NCBI RefSeq assembly: GCF_010671595.1
Contig: NZ_JAABOP010000002.1
Location: 310,001-374,000, forward strand
Direction of reading: 5' to 3'
Source: Muriicola jejuensis
GTDB taxonomy: Bacteria; Bacteroidota; Bacteroidia; Flavobacteriales; Flavobacteriaceae
Length of the DNA stretch: 64,000 nt
Shown: positions 46,082-54,139 of the stretch, piece after piece
Position numbering within the stretch: position 1 is the first letter of the stretch
Layout: every line of letters begins with the position of its first letter
Notes under the pieces: generated by a model
The model's database searches: none
What the model was told of the DNA's origin: nothing
Seen by the model: only the letters and a program-made list of their open reading frames with translations
Made by a program: the position numbers and the translations under genes

Positions 46082-46648
46082 TCAGTTTTTGTCTTTCTTT
46101 TCAAAGACCAGATCGGCCTCCGTGATGGTCATCTCCGGGGTGAGCTGTTCGATATCCTTTTCCTTTTCCAGCATTTTATCGTAGTTCTCCATGCCACGGC
46201 CGATCACTTCCGCCATGTCTTGCTGGATCTTGGCCAGTTCCTCCTCGGAGAATTCGATGGGTTCCCTCTTGGTGACCAGTCGCTGAATGGGTTTCATTTT
46301 GTGCTCGCTGATATCTACAGGCACCAGTTTCACGCTGGCTTTTAGTCCTCCCATTCGAGGCTGCACATCGATGAGGTATGTTTTGCCGGGTTCCAGTTCA
46401 GCCTGTACAAAGGATTTGTTCTCAGATCGTGCCCAGAAGAGGTGTTCCCCGGGTTCGCATTCATAGATGAAATACCCCATGCCATTGAATTTTCCTATGG
46501 CTTTATCCCCGTCGAAGTAAGTGAAGTTGATCAAGGCGCCCAGGGAATTGGCTCTTGTAAAGTACACTATGCTTTTTTCGGGAGATGCCTGTGAGAACAG
46601 TAAGGTAGTTTGGATGAAAAAAGCAAATAGGAGACTAATTTTTTTCAT
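46082..46648 (-). CDS. Secreted DUF2846-like protein
   Basis: 188 residues with a signal peptide (MKKISLLFAFFIQTTLLFSQ). A beta-rich core (SIVYFTRANSLGALINFTYFDGDKAIGKFNGMGYFIYEC near 25-63) followed by GEHLFWARSENKSFVQAELEPGKTYLIDVQPRMGGLKASV is like DUF2846, a domain of secreted or lipid-anchored proteins. The last 70 residues are a charged helix. Unknown function; no operon partner is certain, though two other envelope genes lie downstream on the same strand. Confidence 0.78.
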   Translation of the reverse strand: MKKISLLFAFFIQTTLLFSQASPEKSIVYFTRANSLGALINFTYFDGDKAIGKFNGMGYFIYECEPGEHLFWARSENKSFVQAELEPGKTYLIDVQPRMGGLKASVKLVPVDISEHKMKPIQRLVTKREPIEFSEEELAKIQQDMAEVIGRGMENYDKMLEKEKDIEQLTPEMTITEADLVFEKKDKN

Positions 46649-46703
46649 GTTATCTGTGACTTAGAATTGAAGATAAGAATTTATGGTTGTTGGAATTTAG
46701 GAA

Positions 46704-47267
46704 TCAATCCAGTGGGATTGAGAGACCAAAGGCTGCAGCTCCTGCGAACTGTCTTTCAGTTGGGTGGAAATAATAAGTAAAGGCAATATCCACCTTGTTT
46801 TGACGCCCGAGGGCAAGACCAATGGAGAATGGTATGTGGTGTATGAGTCCACTGTTCTCTGCGTCTGTAAAAGGTGTTAACGTCCTGAATGACCCCAGGG
46901 AAGCTCCCAGGCCAAGCTCCAGATAAGGGGCCACCCAGGGGATGGGGATGGTGACCCTACCTTTCCCGCCGATCAGGAATGCCTGCGTATCTGAACGGCC
47001 GAAATTCTCTCTGAAATCCGCATCGCTGGTCTTTACGAGGATAAGGCCAGCATAAGGGCGCAGGCTGACCCATTTGTTGAAAGTAAGTACGTATTCTCCC
47101 TGAATATAAAATCCGGTGCCTACCACATCCACATCGTCATAGGGTGCACTGAGGCCTAATCCAACCAGGATATCGAGGGATCTTTCTTTAATTCCCTGAG
47201 CTTGCAGGGAATGGATTGCCAGAAACACGAACAGTGTTATCAGGCTTCGTTTAAGGAGGGTTCTCAA
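46704..47267 (-). CDS. Outer-membrane beta-barrel protein
   Basis: 187 residues with a signal peptide (about 1-23, ending SLQAQ). The rest is made of alternating hydrophobic strands (GLGLSAPYDDVDVVGTGFYIQGEYVLTFNKWVSLRPYAGLIL) and ends in FGLSIPLD, as for a small eight-stranded barrel of the OmpA-like or OMP_b-brl group. Likely a porin-like or structural outer-membrane protein. An exact -7-like box is present upstream on the minus strand (47300-47307) without a clear -33 half. Confidence 0.83.
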   Translation of the reverse strand: MRTLLKRSLITLFVFLAIHSLQAQGIKERSLDILVGLGLSAPYDDVDVVGTGFYIQGEYVLTFNKWVSLRPYAGLILVKTSDADFRENFGRSDTQAFLIGGKGRVTIPIPWVAPYLELGLGASLGSFRTLTPFTDAENSGLIHHIPFSIGLALGRQNKVDIAFTYYFHPTERQFAGAAAFGLSIPLD

Positions 47268-47403
47268 TAGATGATTTGCAGTGCATTAAAATTTAAAATC
47301 AAATGTAATCAAAGGGAAACTACGCTTATGAAAATGTAATACAAAATTTCATCAAACAATTATTGAAATAGATACATTGTTTTGGAAGCGCTTATTCCGG
47401 AGG

Positions 47404-47844
47404 TCAACGTGTTCTTCGGAAAAAGCATAAGACGATATGCAGAATGAACAGGATCAGAGAGGACAGGACTAGACTATAGGTAATTCCCCAGAATAGCTTC
47501 ATAGCGGTTTGACCGCCCTGGAAAGAAGGCTCCTGTCCAAAGTTGAAGTTCATATTCCCGGCCAGGCCATAGCTTATGGGAAGCCACAACAAGGCCAGAA
47601 AGATGGTGACCTTTAGGCAGGTGGAAAGCACATTATACAAAGTACCTTCCGGTGTTCTGAATTTGACACTGCCCCAGTAGAAAGACATGGGCAGGGCGAT
47701 CAGTCCGGCCCAGGTGATAAAACTGCCCAGGGGAATGGTATCGTTCTTCCCCAGGGGATATTCCAGGGCGGGGGAGGCTGAGAATAGCAGGTAAAGACAT
47801 AGTAAAAAGACGCCAAAGGAAAGAAAGAAATAAGTTTTACGCAT
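47404..47844 (-). CDS. Small integral membrane protein of unknown function
   Basis: 146 residues with four hydrophobic segments (about 6-24, 40-58, 72-92, 115-140). No motif was recognised. It lies 9 bases downstream of a DUF6090 gene on the same strand, so the two are probably cotranscribed. The repeated association of DUF6090 with small membrane proteins is suggestive only. Confidence 0.7.
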   Translation of the reverse strand: MRKTYFFLSFGVFLLCLYLLFSASPALEYPLGKNDTIPLGSFITWAGLIALPMSFYWGSVKFRTPEGTLYNVLSTCLKVTIFLALLWLPISYGLAGNMNFNFGQEPSFQGGQTAMKLFWGITYSLVLSSLILFILHIVLCFFRRTR

Positions 47845-47853
47845 AAGAGTATT

Positions 47854-48636
47854 TCAATATGGTTTGCTTGAATCTCCGCTGCAGAGTTCGTGTAACTGGG
47901 TAAACAGCGGATCCATTTCTTTAAGGATGTTGTCGAAATGCTGTTTTTCCCGTTCACTCATGATCACGAAAAATACCAGATCGTTCTGGAATTGTTTGAA
48001 ATAGGGATCTTCTTTATTCAGGTGCCAATCCGAATCTGGAAGAAAAGACAGGATTTCAGGGCCCAGGGAACGCTGTACGTAGTCTCCGTACTGGTATCCC
48101 AAGATAAGTTCATTCTCATACGAGAACGCCTTGTCCAAGGTTTGAGTGCGGTTTATCTCAAGCTGGTAAAGATATTTGTCGAGCTCGGCGTAGTAACGTA
48201 AAAGACGGTCCTTGAAGACATCCAGGGTAAGCAGGTTCAAGTTTCCTGAAGAGATGATCTCTGAGATGGTGGCTTTGGAAGGCACAAAAACGTTAGTGCG
48301 TAAGGACTGGATGTAGTTGTCAATAAGGAAGGCCTTGTCTTTCTGCATCCCTTCCAGGTCGATGAGCAATTGCTTACTGGTTGCGATCTTGTATTCAGAT
48401 TCTGCATACAGGGTCTGGATGTTCGTTCGGTCCAGTTCAAAATCAGCCAGCAATTTGCAGTAATAGGCGCCCTCGGTCTTTCTGTCCTTTCGTCCCTCGT
48501 TCCAATTATTGATCGAAAGGGCGATGAGGATACCAATTACAACCAACACAATTTCTCCTAAGGCATAACCCAGGTAGTCTGATATTTTTTTTTCCTGAAA
48601 CAGACGTTGACGGAGTTGTCTGAAAAGAGGGATCAT
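47854..48636 (-). CDS. DUF6090 family membrane protein
   Basis: 260 residues. The start MIPLFRQLRQRLFQEKKISDYLGYALGEIVLVVIGILIALSINNWNEG carries the DUF6090 signature (membrane helix at about 24-45, then N-N-W). The following domain is helical. It is a paralogue of the protein at 45123, with 10-20% different lengths and low identity outside the anchor. Upstream (to 48667) is a 30-base gap to the S10 stop, so read-through from the peptidase gene is possible. Confidence 0.88.
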   Translation of the reverse strand: MIPLFRQLRQRLFQEKKISDYLGYALGEIVLVVIGILIALSINNWNEGRKDRKTEGAYYCKLLADFELDRTNIQTLYAESEYKIATSKQLLIDLEGMQKDKAFLIDNYIQSLRTNVFVPSKATISEIISSGNLNLLTLDVFKDRLLRYYAELDKYLYQLEINRTQTLDKAFSYENELILGYQYGDYVQRSLGPEILSFLPDSDWHLNKEDPYFKQFQNDLVFFVIMSEREKQHFDNILKEMDPLFTQLHELCSGDSSKPY

Positions 48637-48666
48637 AGAAGGGGATGGAATTTATTTGTAAGTTAT

Positions 48667-50172
48667 TTACGGATTTGAGATAAACTCCCGGATATCGCGG
48701 GATAGTTTCTGGTAATCCGTCTCGTGGGTGTACATCATGTGCCCGGCCTCGAAGTAGGAGAAATGCACCCGCTCCGTGACGATCCCATTCCGGTTAAAGG
48801 TGTATTCGGCATCGAAGAAGGGACAGATAAGGTCGTAGTATCCGCTGGCCACCAAGACCTTGAGATCGGTATTTCGCCTCATGGTATCCCCTAGCATGCG
48901 GGCTGTATTCACGGGCATGGGCTCCCAATAGGTGCCCTCGGGGGCTGTCCTCCACCTCCATTGGTTGGCCAGTTCGCCATTGTCGGTCAGGTAAGGCCTG
49001 TCCATACGAACCTGGAGGGAATTGGCTAAATAGTGGTTCAGACCTGCGGTATAAGCTGAGGAGATCTGGTAGGAGGCAGGATCACCCAGGTGGGGGTTTT
49101 CTGCGACATCGTCCGATTCGTCCCCTTTAAAACGACCATCGAGCCGGCCGATTGCCAGGCCCTGGTCCTGCAGGAGTTGCTTCTGGAAGCGGGGGATGAG
49201 CACCCTGAGGTCGCTTTTGAGGATATAGGGCGTATCCAACCCTGTAAAGTAAGCCAGCTTTTCTGCCAGGGCCTGCTTTTCTGCAGGAGGGAGAAGGTTG
49301 CCTTTCAGGAGGGCAGGGGCATAGGTACTATAGGTGAAATCCCGGCATTCCTGTACAAAGGCCTCCAGAGTTTTGCCCTTCCCTGCTTTTTTGTGGTACC
49401 AGGCTGTGGCAGCCATGCTGGGCAGGTAGGTGAGGTAAGAAGTGATATTTCCGTGTACGGAGGTGGAACCGGCGTAGTCCAGAGCCTGTGAGATCAGAAT
49501 AAGGCCATTCAGGGCCATATCTTGCCCGTCTCCTTCCAGGGTATTGGCCACTGCTGCGGCCCGGGTGGTGCCAAAGCTTTCCCCTGCGATATACTTGGGG
49601 GATATCCACCGGTTGTTCTCGGTCACCCATTGGCGCATAAAGGCAGCAATGGACCGTGCGTCTTCCATCAACCCCCAATAATCCTCTGTTTTGCCTTTGC
49701 CTACAACCCAACTGTACCCTGTGCCCACCGGATCGATAAAGACCAGGTCTGTAAGGTCCAAAATCCCTTCCTGGTTGGTCTGCAGACGGTAGGGGGCGGC
49801 CCCGTCATCTGCGTCTGCGTCAGAGGGGACTTTTACTAATTGAGGTCCCAGCAGGCCCATATGCAGCAATACGGAAGCTGAACCGGGTCCGCCGTTAAAG
49901 ACAAAGGTCACCGGTCTGGTGGCCGGATTCGTCACTCCATTGCGGGTATAGGCCACGGCCCAGATGGAAGCGACCGCCTCACCTTCCTCGTTCTTGAGGT
50001 AGTGTTCGGCCGCGGTAGCGGTAAATGTCACGGTTTGCCCCCCATTCTGAATCTGGTGGCGGGTGACAAAGGATTGAGCAGGTGGTATGGGTTTGGCAGC
50101 TTCCTGCTCTTCCTGGGCGGTAGCATAAAACCCAACGAGCAGGCACAAGGGAATAAAAATCTTTCTGAACAT
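48667..50172 (-). CDS. Secreted S10-family serine carboxypeptidase-like peptidase
   Basis: 501 residues with a signal peptide (ending CLLVGFYATAQ). Same family and architecture as the gene at 21324: NGGPGSASVLLHMG near 90, nucleophile AGESFGTTRAAAV near 193, Asp in KVLVASGYYDLICPF near 435 and His in EAGHMMYTH near 480. The pair are paralogues, not a recent copy (they differ at many positions). Divergent from the first repeated cassette with 308 bases between the two starts. Confidence 0.92.
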   Translation of the reverse strand: MFRKIFIPLCLLVGFYATAQEEQEAAKPIPPAQSFVTRHQIQNGGQTVTFTATAAEHYLKNEEGEAVASIWAVAYTRNGVTNPATRPVTFVFNGGPGSASVLLHMGLLGPQLVKVPSDADADDGAAPYRLQTNQEGILDLTDLVFIDPVGTGYSWVVGKGKTEDYWGLMEDARSIAAFMRQWVTENNRWISPKYIAGESFGTTRAAAVANTLEGDGQDMALNGLILISQALDYAGSTSVHGNITSYLTYLPSMAATAWYHKKAGKGKTLEAFVQECRDFTYSTYAPALLKGNLLPPAEKQALAEKLAYFTGLDTPYILKSDLRVLIPRFQKQLLQDQGLAIGRLDGRFKGDESDDVAENPHLGDPASYQISSAYTAGLNHYLANSLQVRMDRPYLTDNGELANQWRWRTAPEGTYWEPMPVNTARMLGDTMRRNTDLKVLVASGYYDLICPFFDAEYTFNRNGIVTERVHFSYFEAGHMMYTHETDYQKLSRDIREFISNP

Positions 50173-50363
50173 AATGGAGTATAAAATCGATTTAGGCTTA
50201 GGCCTACCAATGTAAGTATTTTTTCAGGGAGTTAGTGGTCCCATTTCATGAGGAATGCAAATGAAGTGTGAAATTATAGAAAAGCGTAAAATCACATAAG
50301 AATCATGCCGATAAACGACTCCTTTTTTCGGTGAGTTGTTTTGGGGGTCTGTGACGTTCACCG

Positions 50364-50411
50364 ATGATTTTCTGCACTTTAGCTATGTTCTCGCCAGATA
50401 CCGAAAAATAA
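50364..50411 (+). CDS. Possible 15-codon leader peptide, copy 1
   Basis: An open frame MIFCTLAMFSPDTEK in the cassette leader, ending in TAA 69 bases before the main ATG; it can also start at the inner ATG. All three copies keep the frame: one change between copies is synonymous (TTC/TTT) and one gives Pro to Gln. Followed by the inverted repeat GAAAAA / TTTTTC. Translation is not shown. Confidence 0.3.
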   Translation: MIFCTLAMFSPDTEK

Positions 50412-50453
50412 GGGTTTTTCAGCGAACGGCAACCCGTTGAACCCCCGGTCATC

Positions 50454-50475
50454 GCGTTTTATTTATATAAAACGC
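50454..50475 (+). promoter_or_regulatory. 9-bp inverted repeat before the start, copy 1
   Basis: Perfect arms GCGTTTTAT and ATAAAACGC with a 4-nt TTAT centre, ending 5 bases before the ATG. Identical in all three copies; could be an operator or an RNA hairpin at the start codon. Confidence 0.6.
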
Positions 50476-50480
50476 AAGAC

Positions 50481-50699
50481 ATGAAAACGCTCGTAACTTT
50501 CTTCTTCTTCTTCCTGATCGGCTTCGCTGCCCAGGCTCAAAATGATACTGCTGAGGTAAAGGTTGAAACTGCCAAAAAAGAGATCGTTACCGAAACGGCT
50601 AAAGAGAACAGCGTAGCCCGTCTGTATCGTTTTAAGAACAGCCGTATCAAAAAGGAGTTGTCTTTCAAGACCGAAAAAAGTACTTCTAAACTGGCTTAA
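50481..50699 (+). CDS. Small secreted basic protein of the repeated cassette, copy 1
   Basis: 72 residues: a signal peptide with five Phe in a row (MKTLVTFFFFFLIGFAAQAQ) and a mature part of 52 residues. The mature part is charged and helical, has two similar ETAKKE / ETAKEN stretches, then a basic KNSRIKKELSFKT tail, and has no cysteine. The five Phe are all TTC codons. I do not recognise the family. It is the only plus-strand gene in its area and is preceded by the S10 gene (divergent) and followed convergently by the gene at 50727. Differs from copy 2 at D22E, E65A and T68S. A role as a secreted peptide is inferred from the signal only. Confidence 0.85.
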   Translation: MKTLVTFFFFFLIGFAAQAQNDTAEVKVETAKKEIVTETAKENSVARLYRFKNSRIKKELSFKTEKSTSKLA

Positions 50700-50726
50700 T
50701 TAATCCCGTCCAACAATTGGGTTCGC

Positions 50727-51275
50727 CTAATTGGATTGGATGTGTTTAAGAAATCTAATTTCAAGAATGACACTCCGGGCTATGATCCAGGCCAGGAAAA
50801 AGAGAGAAAGGATTCCCGAGATGAGAATATAGTTGTAGAATCCTGGTGAAAAAGCCGTTTTAAAGAACGGTAGTAATTTGATAAATCCGGCAATATACAC
50901 CGCAAAACAAAGGGGAGTGATTACGTAGTTTACGCCCAGACGTATCCGATAGTGTTTTCGAAGGTAGGCTTTGAACGACTTATGGTCGAGGCGGATCAGT
51001 AGATTTTCCTTGCGATAAAGTGTGATACCTTCCAGGATGATTCTAAATATGAGACTGGAGATCATCAGGGTCAGCCCCAGGCTGAAATCATTCCATCGAG
51101 TTGCAAAAAAGAACGAATAAATGAGTAGGATCACAACGGTGGTGGAAATAATCCCAATGACCAAAAACTGCCCATGCCTCTGTTTCTTAGCTTTGGCGAC
51201 AATATCACTAGAGGTGATCGTGGACGATCCTTTGCCTTGACGGTTCCAGATCTGGTTTAATTCTTCATTTTTCAT
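50727..51275 (-). CDS. Membrane protein, probable partner of the ECF sigma factor
   Basis: 182 residues. A cytoplasmic 37-residue N-terminus (MKNEELNQIWNRQGKG…) is followed by two hydrophobic segments (about 40-57 and 66-84), a cytoplasmic loop, and two more (115-135 and 143-165). It overlaps the upstream sigma gene by 11 bases, so an anti-sigma role is likely. This type of MKNEELNQIWN-start membrane protein is common next to ECF sigma genes in Flavobacteria. Confidence 0.8.
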   Translation of the reverse strand: MKNEELNQIWNRQGKGSSTITSSDIVAKAKKQRHGQFLVIGIISTTVVILLIYSFFFATRWNDFSLGLTLMISSLIFRIILEGITLYRKENLLIRLDHKSFKAYLRKHYRIRLGVNYVITPLCFAVYIAGFIKLLPFFKTAFSPGFYNYILISGILSLFFLAWIIARSVILEIRFLKHIQSN

Positions 51276-51756
51276 GGGTTATACATTTTAATAGTGCTGT
51301 TCGGATTCTGCTCAGTCTTGTTCTTAAGGACCCGTATGCAAGTCCAACTGTCTGGGCAATGGTCGCTTGAGGGATATCTTCGAGTTCCATCAGGATCAGG
51401 ACCTTGTTTTGTTCGTTCAATTGCTCGATACATTCATACAATTTGGCAATTTGATCGTCCTGAGTACCCCAAGGGTCTGCATCTATTTCACCTGAAAGAC
51501 GATCTTCTCTTACGGGGGGGTGTTTCTTTCTTTTTCGAATATCTACCAGGCATGTGTTCACGGCAATTCGGTAGATCCAGGTGCCGATAGCCGACTCGCC
51601 CTTAAAGGACTTTCTGTGGTTCCAGACCCGAATAAATGATTCCTGCATCCAATCTCTGGCAAGGTCTTCATCTCCAGAAGCATAACCCAGGCATAACCTG
51701 TACACCTTGGGTCCGTGTGTGTTATAGATCTCATTAAAGTCCTTTTCCAGATTCAT
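51265..51756 (-). CDS. ECF-type RNA polymerase sigma factor
   Basis: 163 residues. Region 2: GYASGDEDLARDWMQESFIRVWNHR near 24-48, AIGTWIYRIAVNTCLVDIRKR near 56-76. Region 4: CIEQLNEQNKVLILMELEDIPQATIAQTVGLAYGSLRTRL near 108-148. It begins directly after the stop of the alpha/beta-hydrolase gene (51757) on the same strand, so all three (hydrolase, sigma, membrane protein) are probably in one operon. Confidence 0.93.
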   Translation of the reverse strand: MNLEKDFNEIYNTHGPKVYRLCLGYASGDEDLARDWMQESFIRVWNHRKSFKGESAIGTWIYRIAVNTCLVDIRKRKKHPPVREDRLSGEIDADPWGTQDDQIAKLYECIEQLNEQNKVLILMELEDIPQATIAQTVGLAYGSLRTRLSRIRTALLKCITHEK

Positions 51757-52605
51757 TTAATGTGAAGATAAAGCTCTATGAATTTGTTCGCTAAACCATT
51801 CGGGCTGATCTAGCATGAGAAAATGGGCTGCATTCTCAGCAATGATCAGTTCATACGCAGGTAAATTGGCGTATTGATTCCGGTATGTTTGCTCCACTGC
51901 CTCTCTTCCGAAAGGATGGTCTGCAGCAAGGATTATCACGGGGATATCAATTTTTTTAAGGTCTTCCCGCATATCCAACTTGAGATAATCTGTGTAACCA
52001 TAGACATAGGTTTTCCGATCTGCTTCAAGGATCCAGGATTTTATCCGTCCCCGTCCTTCCGGGTTAAGACTCATGCCTGGTGTCATAAAACCTGCCATTT
52101 GCTCAAAGTCGGCCTCACTCATGTTGAGCTGCTGAGTGTTATACAGACTGTCGTAGGATAATTTTTCCGGACTGTAATCCGGGAACATCAAGGCACCGGC
52201 GGCCGGTAAGGCATCGACCAGGATAATTCGGGAAAGTCTTGCGCCTTCCCTGCTGGCCAGCCATGTGGCAATAGTTCCACCCAGACTGTGACCGATCACG
52301 GTTACATTTTTTAGATCCTTAGTCTGTAAATACTTTTCCAGGGCGTTGTTGATCTTCGGCAGCCAGGGAAATTCTAAGGGTTTCACCCCGCCGAAACCTG
52401 CAAGTGTGACCACGTGGCATTCATACTGTTTTTCGAGTTCACTAACCAGGGGATCCCAAATTTCTCCGGGGACTGTAAATCCCGGAATGAGAATGACAGG
52501 AGCTCCTTCTCCTGTGACTTTTACCTGAAAGGCCTCTGTATTTTCCTGAGCCCAGATTTGGGTGATTACAATTAAATTGAGTAATAATAAGGCGAACTTT
52601 TTCAT
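51757..52605 (-). CDS. Secreted alpha/beta hydrolase
   Basis: 282 residues with a signal peptide (MKKFALLLLNLIVITQIWAQ). Alpha/beta-hydrolase core: VILIPGFTVPGEIWDPLV near 37-54, nucleophile GHSLGGTIATW near 105, Asp in VIILAADHPFG near 230 and His in AENAAHFLMLDQP near 258. Substrate unknown; lipase or esterase-like. It is the first gene of an operon with an ECF sigma and its membrane partner, an unusual combination that may link expression of the hydrolase to envelope state. Confidence 0.88.
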   Translation of the reverse strand: MKKFALLLLNLIVITQIWAQENTEAFQVKVTGEGAPVILIPGFTVPGEIWDPLVSELEKQYECHVVTLAGFGGVKPLEFPWLPKINNALEKYLQTKDLKNVTVIGHSLGGTIATWLASREGARLSRIILVDALPAAGALMFPDYSPEKLSYDSLYNTQQLNMSEADFEQMAGFMTPGMSLNPEGRGRIKSWILEADRKTYVYGYTDYLKLDMREDLKKIDIPVIILAADHPFGREAVEQTYRNQYANLPAYELIIAENAAHFLMLDQPEWFSEQIHRALSSH

Positions 52606-52688
52606 GATTTCTTGTTTGATTTTTGTTTTAGATGCAGAAATCAGGAAATGTTACATTCCTTGTTTTTTTTCAATCCTTCTTCCTTTTG

Positions 52689-53462
52689 TTATATCAATCC
52701 AGCCCCCAATGCCAGGGAAAGCAGGATCAGCATGATGGCCACGGTGACCTGCAGGAAACGCAGGGTCACTTTTTTTAATAGCCGGTTACCCACGAAGGAT
52801 CCCGCAATACCGGCCAGGGTGGCACAAAGGACCAAAGGCACGTAATCCCCAAGGCCGGCGGTGGCAAATTGGGTGGCATATACACTCAGACGGGTAAAAT
52901 CGACCAGGGTTGAAATCACCACCGCCGTCCCAATAAATACTTCTTTAGTGAGACCTGCTTTGATCAGGAAGGCGCTTCGCAGAGCCCCCTGGTTGCCTGA
53001 GAGTCCGCCAAAGAAGCCGCTCAACGCCCCTCCCAAGGGAAGTTTGTCCTTGCCGAATTCCAGTTTATTGAACCAGGGCAGCAGGTCCATGGTCGCGAAA
53101 AGGATGAGGAGGATAGAGATCAGGAATTTAATGGGATATACCTCCATGTGTTTCCCAAAGGCGTCATAGACGAATAAGGGTTGTACATCGTTGATATTCA
53201 GAAGCAACCAGGCACCAAAAAAGGCAGCGATGACCGCCGGAATCCCAAAGCGAAGCAGTACATCTTTGTTTGCATTCCGGCCCACCAGGAACAACTTATA
53301 GATATTGTTGAAGAAATGCACCACGCCGGTAAGGGCTATGGCCAATTCCACGGGAAAGAAGACCATAAATACCGGGGTGAGGATGGTCCCCAGGCCAAAT
53401 CCCGAAAAGAAGGTCAGGATGGCCACCAGAAAGGCCGTCACGGCAATGATCACATATTCCAT
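52689..53462 (-). CDS. TauE/SafE family membrane permease
   Basis: 257 residues, about eight hydrophobic segments. The start MEYVIIAVTAFLVAILTFFSGFGLGTILTPVFM and the repeated GALSGFFGGLSGNQGALRSAFL near 150 are typical of TauE/SafE (PF01925) exporters of sulfite or organosulfonates; substrate is uncertain. Monocistronic as far as can be seen, 83 bases upstream of the alpha/beta hydrolase. Confidence 0.9.
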   Translation of the reverse strand: MEYVIIAVTAFLVAILTFFSGFGLGTILTPVFMVFFPVELAIALTGVVHFFNNIYKLFLVGRNANKDVLLRFGIPAVIAAFFGAWLLLNINDVQPLFVYDAFGKHMEVYPIKFLISILLILFATMDLLPWFNKLEFGKDKLPLGGALSGFFGGLSGNQGALRSAFLIKAGLTKEVFIGTAVVISTLVDFTRLSVYATQFATAGLGDYVPLVLCATLAGIAGSFVGNRLLKKVTLRFLQVTVAIMLILLSLALGAGLI

Positions 53463-53546
53463 AGGTCGACCTAAAAATACACGATTTACGGAATTATAAG
53501 TTCAGAAAGAGAGAGATTCGCGATTTTCGATCGCTCGTATCTATTC

Positions 53547-54056
53547 CTAGGCTGACGGTACTTGGAAAAGTGGCATGATCTCCATCCATTTGGTCGGCTC
53601 TCCATTGATCTCGTACTGTCTGGACTTTTTAAAAAGGGCCGTAAGGGCACCGATACCTGCTCCCACCGGGGTACCCAGTATGAATCCTGCCAGAATACCC
53701 TCTCCGGCCGTGTATCCGAAGATCCAGGCATCCGGGTCTGCTTCTGCGGCAAAGGTCACTGCGGCGATGGCTGAAGCTGCGGAGGCTCCGATAAGCACAT
53801 TATGGCCTACAGAATGCTTGGTTCTAATAAACCCCACTTCTGAAACGTTCATTTCACGTGTCTCATCCCCTCTGATCACAGTGATCGTACTATTTGTAAC
53901 TCCAACCACGCGGCCTTTGAGGACCTTTTTGCCTTCCAGGTTGTAAATGCGGATGAAAGGCTCTTTACTCACAGATTTATTCTGGGCCTGAAGTCCGAAA
54001 CAGAGCAGCGAAATGCAGAATGCAGAAATTATTTTCAAGGCTGATAAAGTTCTCAT
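53547..54056 (-). CDS. Secreted protein with glycine-rich hydrophobic segments
   Basis: 169 residues with a signal peptide (ending GLQAQ near 25). The middle part has VLKGRVVGVTNSTITVIRGDETREMNVSEVGFIRTK near 45-80, a small beta barrel, and the end has two glycine and alanine-rich stretches (LIGASAASAIAAVTFAA near 88-104 and AGFILGTPVGAGIGALTALF near 122-141), which look like glycine zippers that may insert in a membrane. I do not recognise the family. Not in an obvious operon. Confidence 0.72.
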   Translation of the reverse strand: MRTLSALKIISAFCISLLCFGLQAQNKSVSKEPFIRIYNLEGKKVLKGRVVGVTNSTITVIRGDETREMNVSEVGFIRTKHSVGHNVLIGASAASAIAAVTFAAEADPDAWIFGYTAGEGILAGFILGTPVGAGIGALTALFKKSRQYEINGEPTKWMEIMPLFQVPSA

Positions 54057-54139
54057 ATGGTTCAGAATTTAAGTGTGGATCTTTTCAGGTCATATCTGTT
54101 TAGTAAACTTTTCTTCAACCTCAGTCTGCGGAGGGGGAA

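Larger units (their letters stand above)
50304..50699 (+). repeat. Repeated cassette, copy 1
   Basis: First of three 396-bp units that align end to end without a gap (others at 55692 and 58719). It begins CATGCCGATAAACGAC and ends at the stop of the 72-codon gene. The leader (50353-50480) is more conserved between copies 1 and 3 (2 changes in 128) than the coding part (10 in 219). There is no transposase and no terminal inverted repeat. Confidence 0.93.
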
